From Myxococcales bacterium (GTDB taxonomy: Bacteria > Myxococcota_A > Polyangia > Polyangiales > Polyangiaceae): a DNA stretch of 64,000 bases. Each line of letters starts with the position of its first letter. Position 1 is the first letter of the stretch. Shown here one piece after another: positions 46,001-53,896 of this stretch. Both the position numbers and the translations under genes were made by a program. The stretch covers positions 29,149 to 93,148 of the forward strand of contig JAEUKE010000174.1 of NCBI GenBank assembly GCA_016794345.1, written 5' to 3'. The notes under the pieces were generated by a model that saw only the letters and a list, made by a program, of their open reading frames with translations, searched no databases and had not been told where the DNA came from.

Positions 46001-48003
46001 CGACGTTCGACCCCACGGAGAACCGGATCGACGCGGACCTCGAGATCACGGTCGACAAACGCGCCGTCGCCGCGGGCACGGCCGCAGTCGAGGCCGATCT
46101 GCGCAAGCTCCTGATGCCGGACGAGCAGCCGTTCACGTGGAAAGCGGACCTGTTCGCGCAGCTCTTCGACCTCCCGCTCGCCTCGTTGCCCATCCTGGCC
46201 GACAGAAACGTGACCGGCATGGTGTCGGGCCGCCTGTCGCTGAAGGGCCTGCACGATCAGCCGAGCGTGGACGGCGCGCTGTCGTTCCGCGACGTGACGG
46301 TGGGCGACGTCGGGTTCGACGGGCGCGTCGAGGCGACGATCGCCCCGCGCGCGAAGGAGGACATCGCAGGGGTGGACACCGGCGCGATCGACGCGGTCGC
46401 GACGGCGCAGAGAGCGGGAGACGCCTCGCTCCGGGTCGACATCGATCAGACGGACGGGGGGGGGCTCCAGGTCCTCGCGTACGCGGGCGCCAGCTGGGAT
46501 GACCTCGTCGTGCCCACGGTCGACACCCAGAGCGCAGGCGGCTTCGCGCTCTCGGCCAAGCGCTTCCGCCTGGGTACGCTCCACCCGCTCGTGGCGGACG
46601 TGGTGAGCCGCCTCGACGGTCGCGTCGAGGGGAGCATGGCCGTGGAGTGGGGTCGGCTCGGCGAGGCGATGCAGGGGCGCTTCTCGGACGCCAAGCTCGA
46701 CCTCTCGGACGTGGTCGTGTTCATCCCGCAGCTCGGGCAGGAGCTGCGCGACGGGCGTGGCGCGATCAGGCTCGGAGCCGCGAGCCGCGGCCGCACGGGC
46801 CAGGAGATCAACCTCGAGCGGTTCGAGGCCCGCGGCACCTCGGGCCGCATCGAAGGCGAGGCATCGGCCGCCTTCCAGGGGCTGAGGTTCCTGGAGGCGA
46901 CGGGCAAGCTCTCCATCAAGCAGGGTGAGGAGCTTCCCATCACCGTCGAGGGTGTGCCCATCGGCAAGGCCCGCGGGGAGGCCGCGCTCACGCTCACACC
47001 GACCAACCCCGGTGATGCCTCGCAGAGGATCCGGGAGCTCAACCTCGGCGTGAAGCTCTCGAACACCCTCATCCAGCTGCCTGCGTCGTCGGGCCGCAAC
47101 GTCCAGTCACTCGATCCTGCCAGAGGCGTGCTCGTGCTTCAGCCCATCGAGGCGCCGCAGGAGAAGCGCTCGGGCGAGGCGCTTCGGTGGATCGTGACCG
47201 TCGAGGTCGACGACGCCGCGGTGCAGTCGTCGATGCTCGACACGCGCCTCAGCACGGTGAGCGGCGCGCCGGTGCGCGTCGTGCTCAGCGACCGGCTCCA
47301 CGCGTCAGGCGACGTCGCGCTCACGCGCGGCTTCATCCAGCTGCAGGACCGGCGCTTCGTCATCGATCAGGCGCTCGTGCGCCTGCGCGACGAAGACGCA
47401 TCGAATCCTTACGTGAACCTCACCGCGCACTGGGACGCGGCGGACGGCAGCCGGATCTTCGTCGACTACGTCGGCGTCCTGCAGCCGATCACGGACGACA
47501 AGATCAAGTTCCGCTCGGACCCGCCGCGCTCGCAGGCGGAGATCCTCGCGCTCCTCATCTTCGGTGAGACCGACGCGAGCGGGACGGGCGGGACGGCCAA
47601 CAGCCTCGTCGGCACCGTCGGGAGCACGGTCGCCACCTCGATCGCCGGCGACCTCGTGAGCGCCGTCTTCGGAGGCGTCATCCAGGACGTGGCCGTGAAC
47701 GTCGGCGCGACGGAGCAGGGCAACTACTACGGAGCCCAGGTCTCGGTCGCCGAGGACTGGCGAATCGGCGGCCAATACGAGCAGCTCGGCGGCTCCAGCA
47801 ACAGCACGACGAACACAAGCGGCGGCACCGTCGGCCAACGTCGCGGAGGCTGCGCCGATCTCTTCGCCGACTGGAGCTTCGCGCGAAACTGGTCGATCCG
47901 CGGATCGACCGGGTACTGCTCCTACGAGGACGACACCACGAGCGGCAGCTCGTCCCAGCAGTTCAACCTCGGCATCGACGTCCTCTGGCAGTATCGCTAC
48001 TGA
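43015..48003 (+). CDS. tamB: TamB/AsmA-like translocation and lipid-transport protein
   Basis: A 1662-residue protein. The N-terminus has one signal-anchor helix (VAAGLGLGSVFLASTVAGLL, about 40-60). Most of the protein is a repeating beta-rich region typical of the TamB/YhdP family (long periplasmic beta-taco). The last 330 residues form the TamB (DUF490) domain: GDVALTRGFIQLQDRRFVID, RSQAEILALLIFGE and the C-terminal end VLWQYRY. These proteins bridge inner and outer membrane and are linked to phospholipid transport or outer-membrane protein insertion. No TamA/BamA-type gene is adjacent. The start is TTG at 43015, just before MEDRPS-type residues; no ATG or GTG lies in a better position. Confidence 0.88.
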   Translation: MEDRPSLLPERLSALPQRLSAVFKPRRGRRYAARVAAGLGLGSVFLASTVAGLLLHLSTEEARRVTQRAANALLPSVLDGRIELGEIEELSLTHARIGQVWIYDPAGHEVIHAEGVDARVSTLRLLRSIFLEDGPVRLTISRTRIERANVSFFTDDANIPTLATTFLPRDKTPSVGPPGRAFVLRMPRIEIGEARAAGSVGVDIDADVRRVGASVYVDTSDFVAVDVDRAHVTERSLLETRLSGAASYHMRYDLLDDDARIAEHGPHPPDRLSMTGELSGTIGSIPASAVATMVGLDLEARAVLPSVEPKPLAEVIPWLALTRTVSARASVSGSLPHLSFEGSAEIPQGAGMGTVTAEGALDFQDGLELRADALAEEVDPRLLSESIPEARISGRARVDVTVPKDQAPAIGIELATRAAEIGGQILPAVDAVVALHEGEVLASATVYEAGIPLDVRLALTKDGAVRYSAVGESSDVAESPRVAPYLAGAGRLRVDGSYRQGSLDTTVQVDLRGATTRVGPAMSAATTSVVAKVTGSLDALEVDGRLGAKGLTLFDEQLDQVDLVAKGPLLAPVVSASVKDAERGSIEAAGKVSVPDKSITNLSAKIARAGVEARGRAARISIGPSGPVVTGLSVTGTDLGEVDASLSVDRGDLVGKLSGRDVDLDKLARLLGLPLAVEGLASFDVDVDRTNAGRVGHIELELEDGKLLGVDGVSTRVSAKLSGRDVKVTGFVRLVDDAPADIRSEALKRGLLGSSALCDGVVAELRFADAKASLEGALLDPRAWRRAIGSADLVAENWNLACLAERLPGRSNPFEEVAGIATARARLARRQGDPEPSVEDFALATRGLVVVTKEAGFESRRLDLTAEGGFDGKTGTASLETIVRGSAFRAEATAAAILDLAKLLDPATRQASLKNTQFEVNLTLPRRPLSELAALPDPLGESIPALDGELRLEVEAWGTPAHPELAVHAKGFGVAQRTASTLSSPLLPPLDLALDTTFDPTENRIDADLEITVDKRAVAAGTAAVEADLRKLLMPDEQPFTWKADLFAQLFDLPLASLPILADRNVTGMVSGRLSLKGLHDQPSVDGALSFRDVTVGDVGFDGRVEATIAPRAKEDIAGVDTGAIDAVATAQRAGDASLRVDIDQTDGGGLQVLAYAGASWDDLVVPTVDTQSAGGFALSAKRFRLGTLHPLVADVVSRLDGRVEGSMAVEWGRLGEAMQGRFSDAKLDLSDVVVFIPQLGQELRDGRGAIRLGAASRGRTGQEINLERFEARGTSGRIEGEASAAFQGLRFLEATGKLSIKQGEELPITVEGVPIGKARGEAALTLTPTNPGDASQRIRELNLGVKLSNTLIQLPASSGRNVQSLDPARGVLVLQPIEAPQEKRSGEALRWIVTVEVDDAAVQSSMLDTRLSTVSGAPVRVVLSDRLHASGDVALTRGFIQLQDRRFVIDQALVRLRDEDASNPYVNLTAHWDAADGSRIFVDYVGVLQPITDDKIKFRSDPPRSQAEILALLIFGETDASGTGGTANSLVGTVGSTVATSIAGDLVSAVFGGVIQDVAVNVGATEQGNYYGAQVSVAEDWRIGGQYEQLGGSSNSTTNTSGGTVGQRRGGCADLFADWSFARNWSIRGSTGYCSYEDDTTSGSSSQQFNLGIDVLWQYRY

Positions 48004-48013
48004 TCCGGGCCCA

Positions 48014-48084
48014 AACGACTCGAGCGGACCTCTCGGCCCGCTCGGTCGGTTCGGCTCTCGAACGGGGTTGGGGCCCCGTTCGAT
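48014..48084. repeat. Diverged copies of the dispersed hairpin repeat
   Basis: GAGCGGACCTCTCGGCCCGCTC (about 48021-48042) and CGAACGGGGTTGGGGCCCCGTTCGATG (about 48058-48084) fill the spacer between the convergent TamB-like and outer-membrane-protein genes. The second has the same GGGGTTGGGGCCCC core as the unit at 7181-7210, with C-to-T type changes that are matched on both arms. It may terminate both genes. Confidence 0.6.
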
Positions 48085-48130
48085 GGGTTCGGCTCTCGCG
48101 ACGGAGTCGCCGTTCGAAAGGTCTGGAGTA

Positions 48131-49321
48131 CTAGTAGTTGCCGATGCCCTGGCGCATGGCCTGGACGAACGGGTTCCGCTTCGGGCCGCCTGTGTCGAGC
48201 GTCTTCGCGTAGATCTGATCGAGCTGCACGGAGACGTCGAGGTAGAAGAGCGCCGAGGGGCTGTAGAAGATGTTGCGGCTCTTGCCGTCCTCACCGAGCG
48301 TGAGCGTCTCGTTGTTGTAGCCGGCGGTGAGGAACACGATGTTGTAGATGCCCTGCGTGAGGCTGAAGTCGACTGACGAGTTCGTCAGATACGTGACCCG
48401 GTTCGGATCGCGATCGGCCTGCACGCACTCGCCCATCACGGTCGCGTCGCAGCCCGTGCCCTCGAAGTCGTGACGGAAGCGCCCGATGAGGCGCCAGGTC
48501 GTGTTGAGCGTGAGGTCCTTGTAGAGGGGGAGCGACGTGAAGATGCCCGGAATGATCCGGTCCTGATCCATCGACGAGAACGTCAGCTGGTCGGAGAGGA
48601 TCGTCTGGCCGCCGGCGCTCTGCCTCACGCGCTCGAGGTCTGGGTTGGTGGGCGTGTAGGACCTGGCGAAGAGGTGAGACCACGTCACGCCGGGCAGGAG
48701 GGTGAGGTTGTTGAGGCCGTCTGCGTCGTTGCCGAGCAGCTTGATGACCTGGAGGAAGCTCACGCCGAGCGAGGTCGTCATGAATCGACCCTGCGCCTGG
48801 CTGATGGGCGAGGTCGGGAAGATGCCGCGAGCACGAACGAAGAGGCGCGTGAGCCACTCGCTGTCTTCCGACGTGAAGATGCTCCGGTTGTAGCCGAGGC
48901 CCAGCTGAAAGTCGGTCAGCTGCGGCTCGTGTTTGGTCGTGGTGGTCGCCGAGTCGGTCCACTCCACGGACATGCCGATCGAGGCGTTGACGAAGAGCTT
49001 GTCGTCCTTCTCGTCGTAGAACCAGTACTGCGGCGAAAACGACAGGTCCCAGACGTAGACGTCCTCTTCGTTGCCGATCTGGTCGCGGCCGAGGCCGAGC
49101 ATCGTGGTCGACGCCGACTGGCTCCACGAGAAGGTCGAGAACCGGAAACGCGACGGCTTGAGCGCAGCCGGGATCGGGTCCTCCTCCTTCGGCGCGTCGG
49201 CCTGCGGCGCTGCCGGAGCCGTGGCCGGCGGGGGCGGCTGACCGGGCTGCGCTTGCTGAGCTTGAGCGGCGGAGGCCACCAGCGTTAGGGCGGCGGACAG
49301 GAGAACCGACGACTTCTTCAT
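48131..49321 (-). CDS. Outer-membrane beta-barrel-like protein
   Basis: A 396-residue exported protein. A clean Sec signal (KKSSVLLSAALTLVASAAQA, cleavage after about residue 21) is followed by a Pro/Ala-rich linker to residue 55 and then alternating amphipathic strands with frequent aromatic residues (WDLSFSPQYWFYDEKDDKLF, TWRLIGRFRHDFEG, IVFLTAGYNNETLTLG). The end IGNY has a terminal aromatic residue, like many barrel proteins. A single CDATVMGEC pair may form a disulfide loop. No family is recognised. It stands alone, with 184 bp upstream as promoter region. Confidence 0.75.
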   Translation of the reverse strand: MKKSSVLLSAALTLVASAAQAQQAQPGQPPPPATAPAAPQADAPKEEDPIPAALKPSRFRFSTFSWSQSASTTMLGLGRDQIGNEEDVYVWDLSFSPQYWFYDEKDDKLFVNASIGMSVEWTDSATTTTKHEPQLTDFQLGLGYNRSIFTSEDSEWLTRLFVRARGIFPTSPISQAQGRFMTTSLGVSFLQVIKLLGNDADGLNNLTLLPGVTWSHLFARSYTPTNPDLERVRQSAGGQTILSDQLTFSSMDQDRIIPGIFTSLPLYKDLTLNTTWRLIGRFRHDFEGTGCDATVMGECVQADRDPNRVTYLTNSSVDFSLTQGIYNIVFLTAGYNNETLTLGEDGKSRNIFYSPSALFYLDVSVQLDQIYAKTLDTGGPKRNPFVQAMRQGIGNY

Positions 49322-49505
49322 GACCCTCTCTGCATACCGGAGCTCGTCGCGCGCGTCGCTCTAAAGCTCCTCAAAGAATCTTCACGCAAAGGCCCCGCAA
49401 AGCTCGCCTCGCCTGCGGACCCATCGCTCTCGACGCGCGGACTTATACCGTTCTTCTTGCGACGTCCACACCGCCCAGCGCACCGCGGCCCCTGAGGGTC
49501 CGGCC

Positions 49506-50015
49506 CTACGGGCTCGACGCCGCGGCGCTCCGCCTGCCGATAGGGAATTCCCCTCCGCCGAACACCACCCGAGGAGGCTCGTCGGCAGCCAGATACGGCT
49601 CCAGCGCCGCCTGGGCGTGCCGCCAGAAACGCGCCCAGCACCGGCCTCTTTTCACCCGCACGAAGCAGACGCCCGCATCGTCTGCGACCAACGTGGTGGC
49701 GTCGAGCGGCTCCTCGGCTCCGTCCGACAGGACGAGCGTGGGCGGCTCGGGCGGCCTGCCTCGCACGAGCTCGACGAAGTACGGCGTGTCGTCGACCGCG
49801 AAGTAGGTCCAGTCGTAGCCGTTCGTCAGGATCGGCCGGCCGTCGTCGGGGTGGAACGACACCCAGCTGTGCAGCGCGCGGACGAGGGAGTCCTTCGTGA
49901 CGAGCTCGCCGTCGTGCCAGAACGAGCCCTCCTCGTCGAGACGGATGGTGCTCTCGCGCGACGCCCCGGGCGGGGGCGGGAGGCGGAAGAACTCCGGGTG
50001 GTCACCCGGCTTCAT
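49506..50015 (-). CDS. DUF1285-like protein
   Basis: A 169-residue protein. The segment STIRLDEEGSFWHDGELVTK, followed by LVRALHSW, then DDGRPILTNG and YFAVDDTPYFVELV, matches the order seen in DUF1285 proteins (a small beta domain with an acidic strand pair). The C-terminal 60 residues diverge. Function unknown. It is the last gene of the pyk-kinase-exported protein-methyltransferase operon and overlaps the methyltransferase gene by 14 bp, so it is translationally coupled. Confidence 0.65.
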   Translation of the reverse strand: MKPGDHPEFFRLPPPPGASRESTIRLDEEGSFWHDGELVTKDSLVRALHSWVSFHPDDGRPILTNGYDWTYFAVDDTPYFVELVRGRPPEPPTLVLSDGAEEPLDATTLVADDAGVCFVRVKRGRCWARFWRHAQAALEPYLAADEPPRVVFGGGEFPIGRRSAAASSP

Positions 50016-50754
50016 TCCCGGGCTCCCGCTTCTCCCAGACGACGACGAAGAAGCCGGCGAACCGGGCGAGAGGTCCGTCGGCGAGGGCTCGCTCCGCGGC
50101 GCGAAGGACGCTGCGTACCCCCGGCACCCGCATGGCGGCGGCGGCGGGCGTGACGATGCGAATCCCCCGCGTGGTCAGAAGCTCGGTCCCTCGCGGCGCG
50201 CGCGCGATGGCTTCGTCGGGTGTGTCGAACCGCGTGAAGACGGCGTCCTCCTTGAGGCGCTCGCCCACCGCGCGCGGGCCAAACGCTCGCTTGGCGAGCG
50301 CGCGGAGGCTCGTCGGGTTGTAGAACTCCGCGATGACGACCCCGCCCGGACGAACGACGCGCGCCATCTCCGCGAGCGCGCGATCCACGTCGGGGATGTG
50401 AGCCAGGACCTTGAACGAGCAGGCGACGTCGAACGCGCCGTCCGCAAAGGGAAGCTCCGTCGCGGAGCCCTGCACGACGTCGAGCCCGCGCGCGCGCGCC
50501 CGCTCCAGCATGCCGGGCGAGAGGTCGATCCCCTTCGCGCTCCGGGCGAAGCTCCGGAAGCGCTCCAGCAGGAGACCGGTCCCGCAGCCGACCTCGAGCA
50601 CGTCTTTGCCGCGACCAAACCGCGACACGAGGTCCACCTCGAGATCGTCGAGCAGGTCGTGGTAGCCGCCGGGCTCGCGACCGCCGCGCCGGTCGTCGTA
50701 CCGCTTCGCGAACTCGTCGTAGTAGCGCTGCGATCGCGTCTCGTCCGTCTGCAC
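50002..50754 (-). CDS. Class I SAM-dependent methyltransferase
   Basis: A 250-residue protein with the Methyltransf_11/UbiE-like pattern: motif I VLEVGCGTGLLLERF (about 51-65), the acidic strand-2 end GIDLSPGMLERAR, motif II LPFADGAFDVACSF and motif III ARVVRPGGVVIAEFYNP. The C-terminal 80 residues (about 165-250) are probably the substrate-binding part. The substrate is unknown. It lies 37 bp after an exported-protein gene and overlaps the DUF1285 gene. No signal peptide; cytoplasmic. Confidence 0.88.
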   Translation of the reverse strand: MQTDETRSQRYYDEFAKRYDDRRGGREPGGYHDLLDDLEVDLVSRFGRGKDVLEVGCGTGLLLERFRSFARSAKGIDLSPGMLERARARGLDVVQGSATELPFADGAFDVACSFKVLAHIPDVDRALAEMARVVRPGGVVIAEFYNPTSLRALAKRAFGPRAVGERLKEDAVFTRFDTPDEAIARAPRGTELLTTRGIRIVTPAAAAMRVPGVRSVLRAAERALADGPLARFAGFFVVVWEKREPGNEAG

Positions 50755-50791
50755 GCCCGCACTATACCCGTCGACACTCGGCGCGCAGCTC

Positions 50792-51844
50792 TCAGAACGA
50801 GAGCTGGACGCCGAGGCCCGTCGCCGAGGGGGAGCCCGGAACGCCGATCAGATCCAGGGTCGGTGGGGCGGGCTTGGGCGGCCTGGGCGGGAGCGCACGA
50901 GGCACCGCGCGACGCTCCTCGCCACGGAAGCTCACCTGGGCCTCGATGAACCCTGCGACGATGGCCACGCCCAGCGTGGCCATGCTGACGTAGTTCGCGA
51001 TTCGGAGCTGGTCGAGGCGGTCCTGGATGACCGTCTTCTTGACCGGATCGACCTCGAGGAACCCGCGAGGGTAAAACTCGAGGTCCACGTTCTGGTTGAG
51101 GAGCACCGACTGCTCCGCGTGCAAGGTCGCGGTCACGATAGCGGTCACGGCCGCCGAGCCCTCGACCGACGCGAACAGGACGCCGAGGCCGATGTCGTCG
51201 TTGTAGAACTGGCCCACGCCGAATGGGATGGCGGCGAACCAACGAGAGCGCTCGATGACACGCTCCTCCGCGCCGGCGCGCTTTTCGAGCTCGGCGACGT
51301 AGTTGTCGTACCGCTTCTGCGCCGCTCTCGCGGCTTCGATCTCTGCCTGCCGCTTCCGGATGAGCTCGACCTGAGCCGCCTCGCTCTCCTGCTTCACCTC
51401 GTTGAAGAGGTCGATCACCTTGATCGGGTAGATGGCGGGGCTCGGAGAGAAGGTCGGGTTGTCCTTGAGGATGGCCCGGAACTGCACCTTCGCCGCCTCG
51501 TTCTTCCCGGTGCTCTGGAGCGCGATCGCGTAGTAGCCGCGCACCCGGAGGACGATGCCGGGATCGGTGACGTGACAGCCCTGCGGGCTGAGATCGGGCG
51601 TGTTCGGACAGAGCGGCGAAGCTGGATCGAGGAGGCGCGCCGCGCGCGCGGCGGCCTGCTCGTGCTGCGTATCCTGGACGAGCGTCTTGATGAGCTCGTA
51701 CTCCTGCTCGTCCGCGGCCCAGGCCGCGCCCGGGCACACCACCGCGCCCGCAAGGAGCAACCCTGCGCCGAGGTGGCGGAGCTTGGTGGAGGCACGAGGC
51801 ACGCGGCCGCGGTCATTCAACCAAAAACCCGAGCCCACGACCAA
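50792..51844 (-). CDS. Exported TPR-like protein with C-terminal membrane segments
   Basis: A 350-residue protein. The signal peptide (LRHLGAGLLLAGAVVCPGAAWA, about 23-44) suggests that the true start may be an internal codon rather than the ATG at 51844. A helical part with TPR-like features (about 50-155; QHEQAAARAARLLDPASPLC, NEAAKVQFRAILKDNPTFSP), a coiled-coil (VKQESEAAQVELIRKRQAEI) and two hydrophobic segments (GLGVLFASVEGSAAVTAIV, YVSMATLGVAIVAGFIEAQV) follow. The last strand TGLGVQLSF may contact a barrel. It lies 36 bp after a kinase gene. Function unknown. Confidence 0.75.
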   Translation of the reverse strand: MVVGSGFWLNDRGRVPRASTKLRHLGAGLLLAGAVVCPGAAWAADEQEYELIKTLVQDTQHEQAAARAARLLDPASPLCPNTPDLSPQGCHVTDPGIVLRVRGYYAIALQSTGKNEAAKVQFRAILKDNPTFSPSPAIYPIKVIDLFNEVKQESEAAQVELIRKRQAEIEAARAAQKRYDNYVAELEKRAGAEERVIERSRWFAAIPFGVGQFYNDDIGLGVLFASVEGSAAVTAIVTATLHAEQSVLLNQNVDLEFYPRGFLEVDPVKKTVIQDRLDQLRIANYVSMATLGVAIVAGFIEAQVSFRGEERRAVPRALPPRPPKPAPPTLDLIGVPGSPSATGLGVQLSF

Positions 51845-51880
51845 GGAGATCTCCCACCCCCACCCTCACCGCACGCAGCG

Positions 51881-53896
51881 TCAACCGCCGCCCGGCCAGA
51901 CGAGGGTATTGTCCATGCCGGCCTTGATCGACTGAAACTCCTTCTTGGGCTGGTCGGAGCCGACCATGAAGCTGCAAGTCGTGTCCCAGACCGGCTCGGA
52001 CATCTTGATTTCGGTCGTGCTCCCCACCGTGAGGGTGACGCTGCCGCAGACGGCCTGCCCGCCCGCGGGGCCCACGAGGCGGACGCGCGCCGGCTTGAAC
52101 GTCAGAGAGAGCGCGACGCCGAACACCTTCTTCGGGTTCTCCGGGTCGACGGGGGGCACCTCGAACGTGATGGTGCGGGGGCCTTCGCTGCTCTTGTCGT
52201 CGGCCTGCGGGGTGAGCCGGGCGTTGTGGCTGCCGGGCGCGAGCATCACGGGCGCCGACTGGAGCGTGTCGATCGTCGCGCCGTCGACCAGGAGGATGGC
52301 CCCGGTGGGCCGGACCGTGAACTTCACCGGCCGAGGCTCCCCGGTCGCCGCGCCAGCGGCGGCGGAGCCGGAGGCCGAGAGCAGGCGTGGGGACGCGGAC
52401 GTCCGGGCGGAGGCGGACGTCGTCGGCTCGACGGGGGCCTCGCTCGCGACCGCGCGGGGGCTCGTCGGACGGGGGAACGGCTCGGGCGTGAGCTTCGTCG
52501 GATGCTCGGAGCTGACGCCGTCCAGGGAAGACTTGGCCTCGGGCTGCAGCGTCACGTTGCCTTCGCGAACCGTGCGAACGGTGAAGTACGCGGCCGTCCC
52601 CAGCGTTCCCGCGACCAACGCGACCACCCCCGCTCGCCTCAGCAGCGTCTTTCGACCGTCGCGACGGCTGAGCTGGGTCAGCCGCTTCAGGATGGCCAGA
52701 TCTTCCGGGGCGAGCGCGTGCGCGCGGTTGAAGTCGCAGGCCGCAGCCTGCGTTCGGCTGGAGCGACGGTGCTCCTCGCCGCGCATCACGAGCTTGGGCA
52801 CGAGCCGAGCCTTCAGCTCCGCCGCGTAGCGCTCCGGGTCCTCGAAGTAGGCGGCGATCTCGCGGTGCGGCTCGTCTATGCCCAGCGACTCGAGCTCTTC
52901 ACGGAGCAGCGCCGCCAGCGCGGCCGCGCTCTCGAGGCGCCCCTCGAGGCTGCTCGCGAGCGCCTTGTCGAGGATCTCGGAGAAGACGCCGCCCACGCTG
53001 GGTCGCTCGCGGACCGCGGGCGCGTATTGCCCGTCGAGGACGCGACGGAGCACCTGCGCCGGGTTCTTGCCCTCGAAAGGCAGGTGCCCCACGAGACACT
53101 CGTAGAGCACGACGCCGAGCGCGAACACGTCCGTTCGCCCGTCGACCTCCCCGCCCTCGATCTGCTCGGGCGCCATGTGCGCGGGCGAGCCGAGGACCTG
53201 CCCGGTGCTCGTCACGCCTTGCGCGTCGAGGACTTTGGCGATGCCGAAGTCCGTGATCTTGATGATGACGTCCTTGTCACGCTTGGACTTGGGAGCTCGC
53301 GAGTTGGGCGTGTGCTCGGCGCCGGCCCCGCCCGAGCTCGAGGAGATCACCGCAGGGCCGCTCTTGGTCGGGTCGTCGCTGTTCGGCCCCCCGTCTCGCG
53401 GCCGATCTCCCGGGAGCGAGACGAGCACGTTCTCCGGCTTGATGTCCCGGTGGATGATTCCTGAAGCATGGGCGTGCTCGATGGCTTCGCAGAGCTCGAT
53501 CGCGATGGCGGCGCCGACCTCCGCCGGCATGTCCCGGTGCTCGATCAAGACCTTCCTCAGGGTGCACCCGCGAACGAGCTCGACCACCAGGTATCGCTCG
53601 CGGTCCTCGTCCGAGGACACGTCGTAGACCTCGACGATCCCCCGGTGCTTGAGCTTCGCAGCCGCGCGTGCCTCGGCGAGGAACCGCGTCGCCACCTCTT
53701 TGTTCTCCCGCAGATGCCGGTGGATGACCTTGACCGCGACCTCGCGGCCGAGCCGGTTATCCATCGCCCGGAAGACCGTCGCCATGCCGCCGTGCCCGAT
53801 CTCTTCCAGCAGCTCGAACTTCTCGAGGTGCGGGAGGCTCGCTCTGGACCCGTCCGAGGACGAGCCGGAAGCAGAGCGGGCGGCGGGCTCGCTCAC
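51881..53896 (-). CDS. Ser/Thr protein kinase coupled to pyruvate kinase
   Basis: A 671-residue kinase. The catalytic domain has IGHGGMATVF, VAVKVI, HRDIKPENVLV, ITDFGIAK and GSPAHMAPEQ. Between the catalytic loop and DFG there is an insertion of about 35 residues rich in Ser, Gly and Pro (GGPNSDDPTKSGPAVISSSS), which is unusual because this distance is normally short. After the kinase come a helical region, a transmembrane helix (GVVALVAGTLGTAAYFTV, about 421-438), a Thr/Ser/Pro linker and a beta-rich end with a PEGA-like PTGAILLVDGATIDT. Its ATG overlaps the pyk stop by four bases, so kinase and glycolytic enzyme are translationally coupled. Confidence 0.93.
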   Translation of the reverse strand: MSEPAARSASGSSSDGSRASLPHLEKFELLEEIGHGGMATVFRAMDNRLGREVAVKVIHRHLRENKEVATRFLAEARAAAKLKHRGIVEVYDVSSDEDRERYLVVELVRGCTLRKVLIEHRDMPAEVGAAIAIELCEAIEHAHASGIIHRDIKPENVLVSLPGDRPRDGGPNSDDPTKSGPAVISSSSGGAGAEHTPNSRAPKSKRDKDVIIKITDFGIAKVLDAQGVTSTGQVLGSPAHMAPEQIEGGEVDGRTDVFALGVVLYECLVGHLPFEGKNPAQVLRRVLDGQYAPAVRERPSVGGVFSEILDKALASSLEGRLESAAALAALLREELESLGIDEPHREIAAYFEDPERYAAELKARLVPKLVMRGEEHRRSSRTQAAACDFNRAHALAPEDLAILKRLTQLSRRDGRKTLLRRAGVVALVAGTLGTAAYFTVRTVREGNVTLQPEAKSSLDGVSSEHPTKLTPEPFPRPTSPRAVASEAPVEPTTSASARTSASPRLLSASGSAAAGAATGEPRPVKFTVRPTGAILLVDGATIDTLQSAPVMLAPGSHNARLTPQADDKSSEGPRTITFEVPPVDPENPKKVFGVALSLTFKPARVRLVGPAGGQAVCGSVTLTVGSTTEIKMSEPVWDTTCSFMVGSDQPKKEFQSIKAGMDNTLVWPGGG

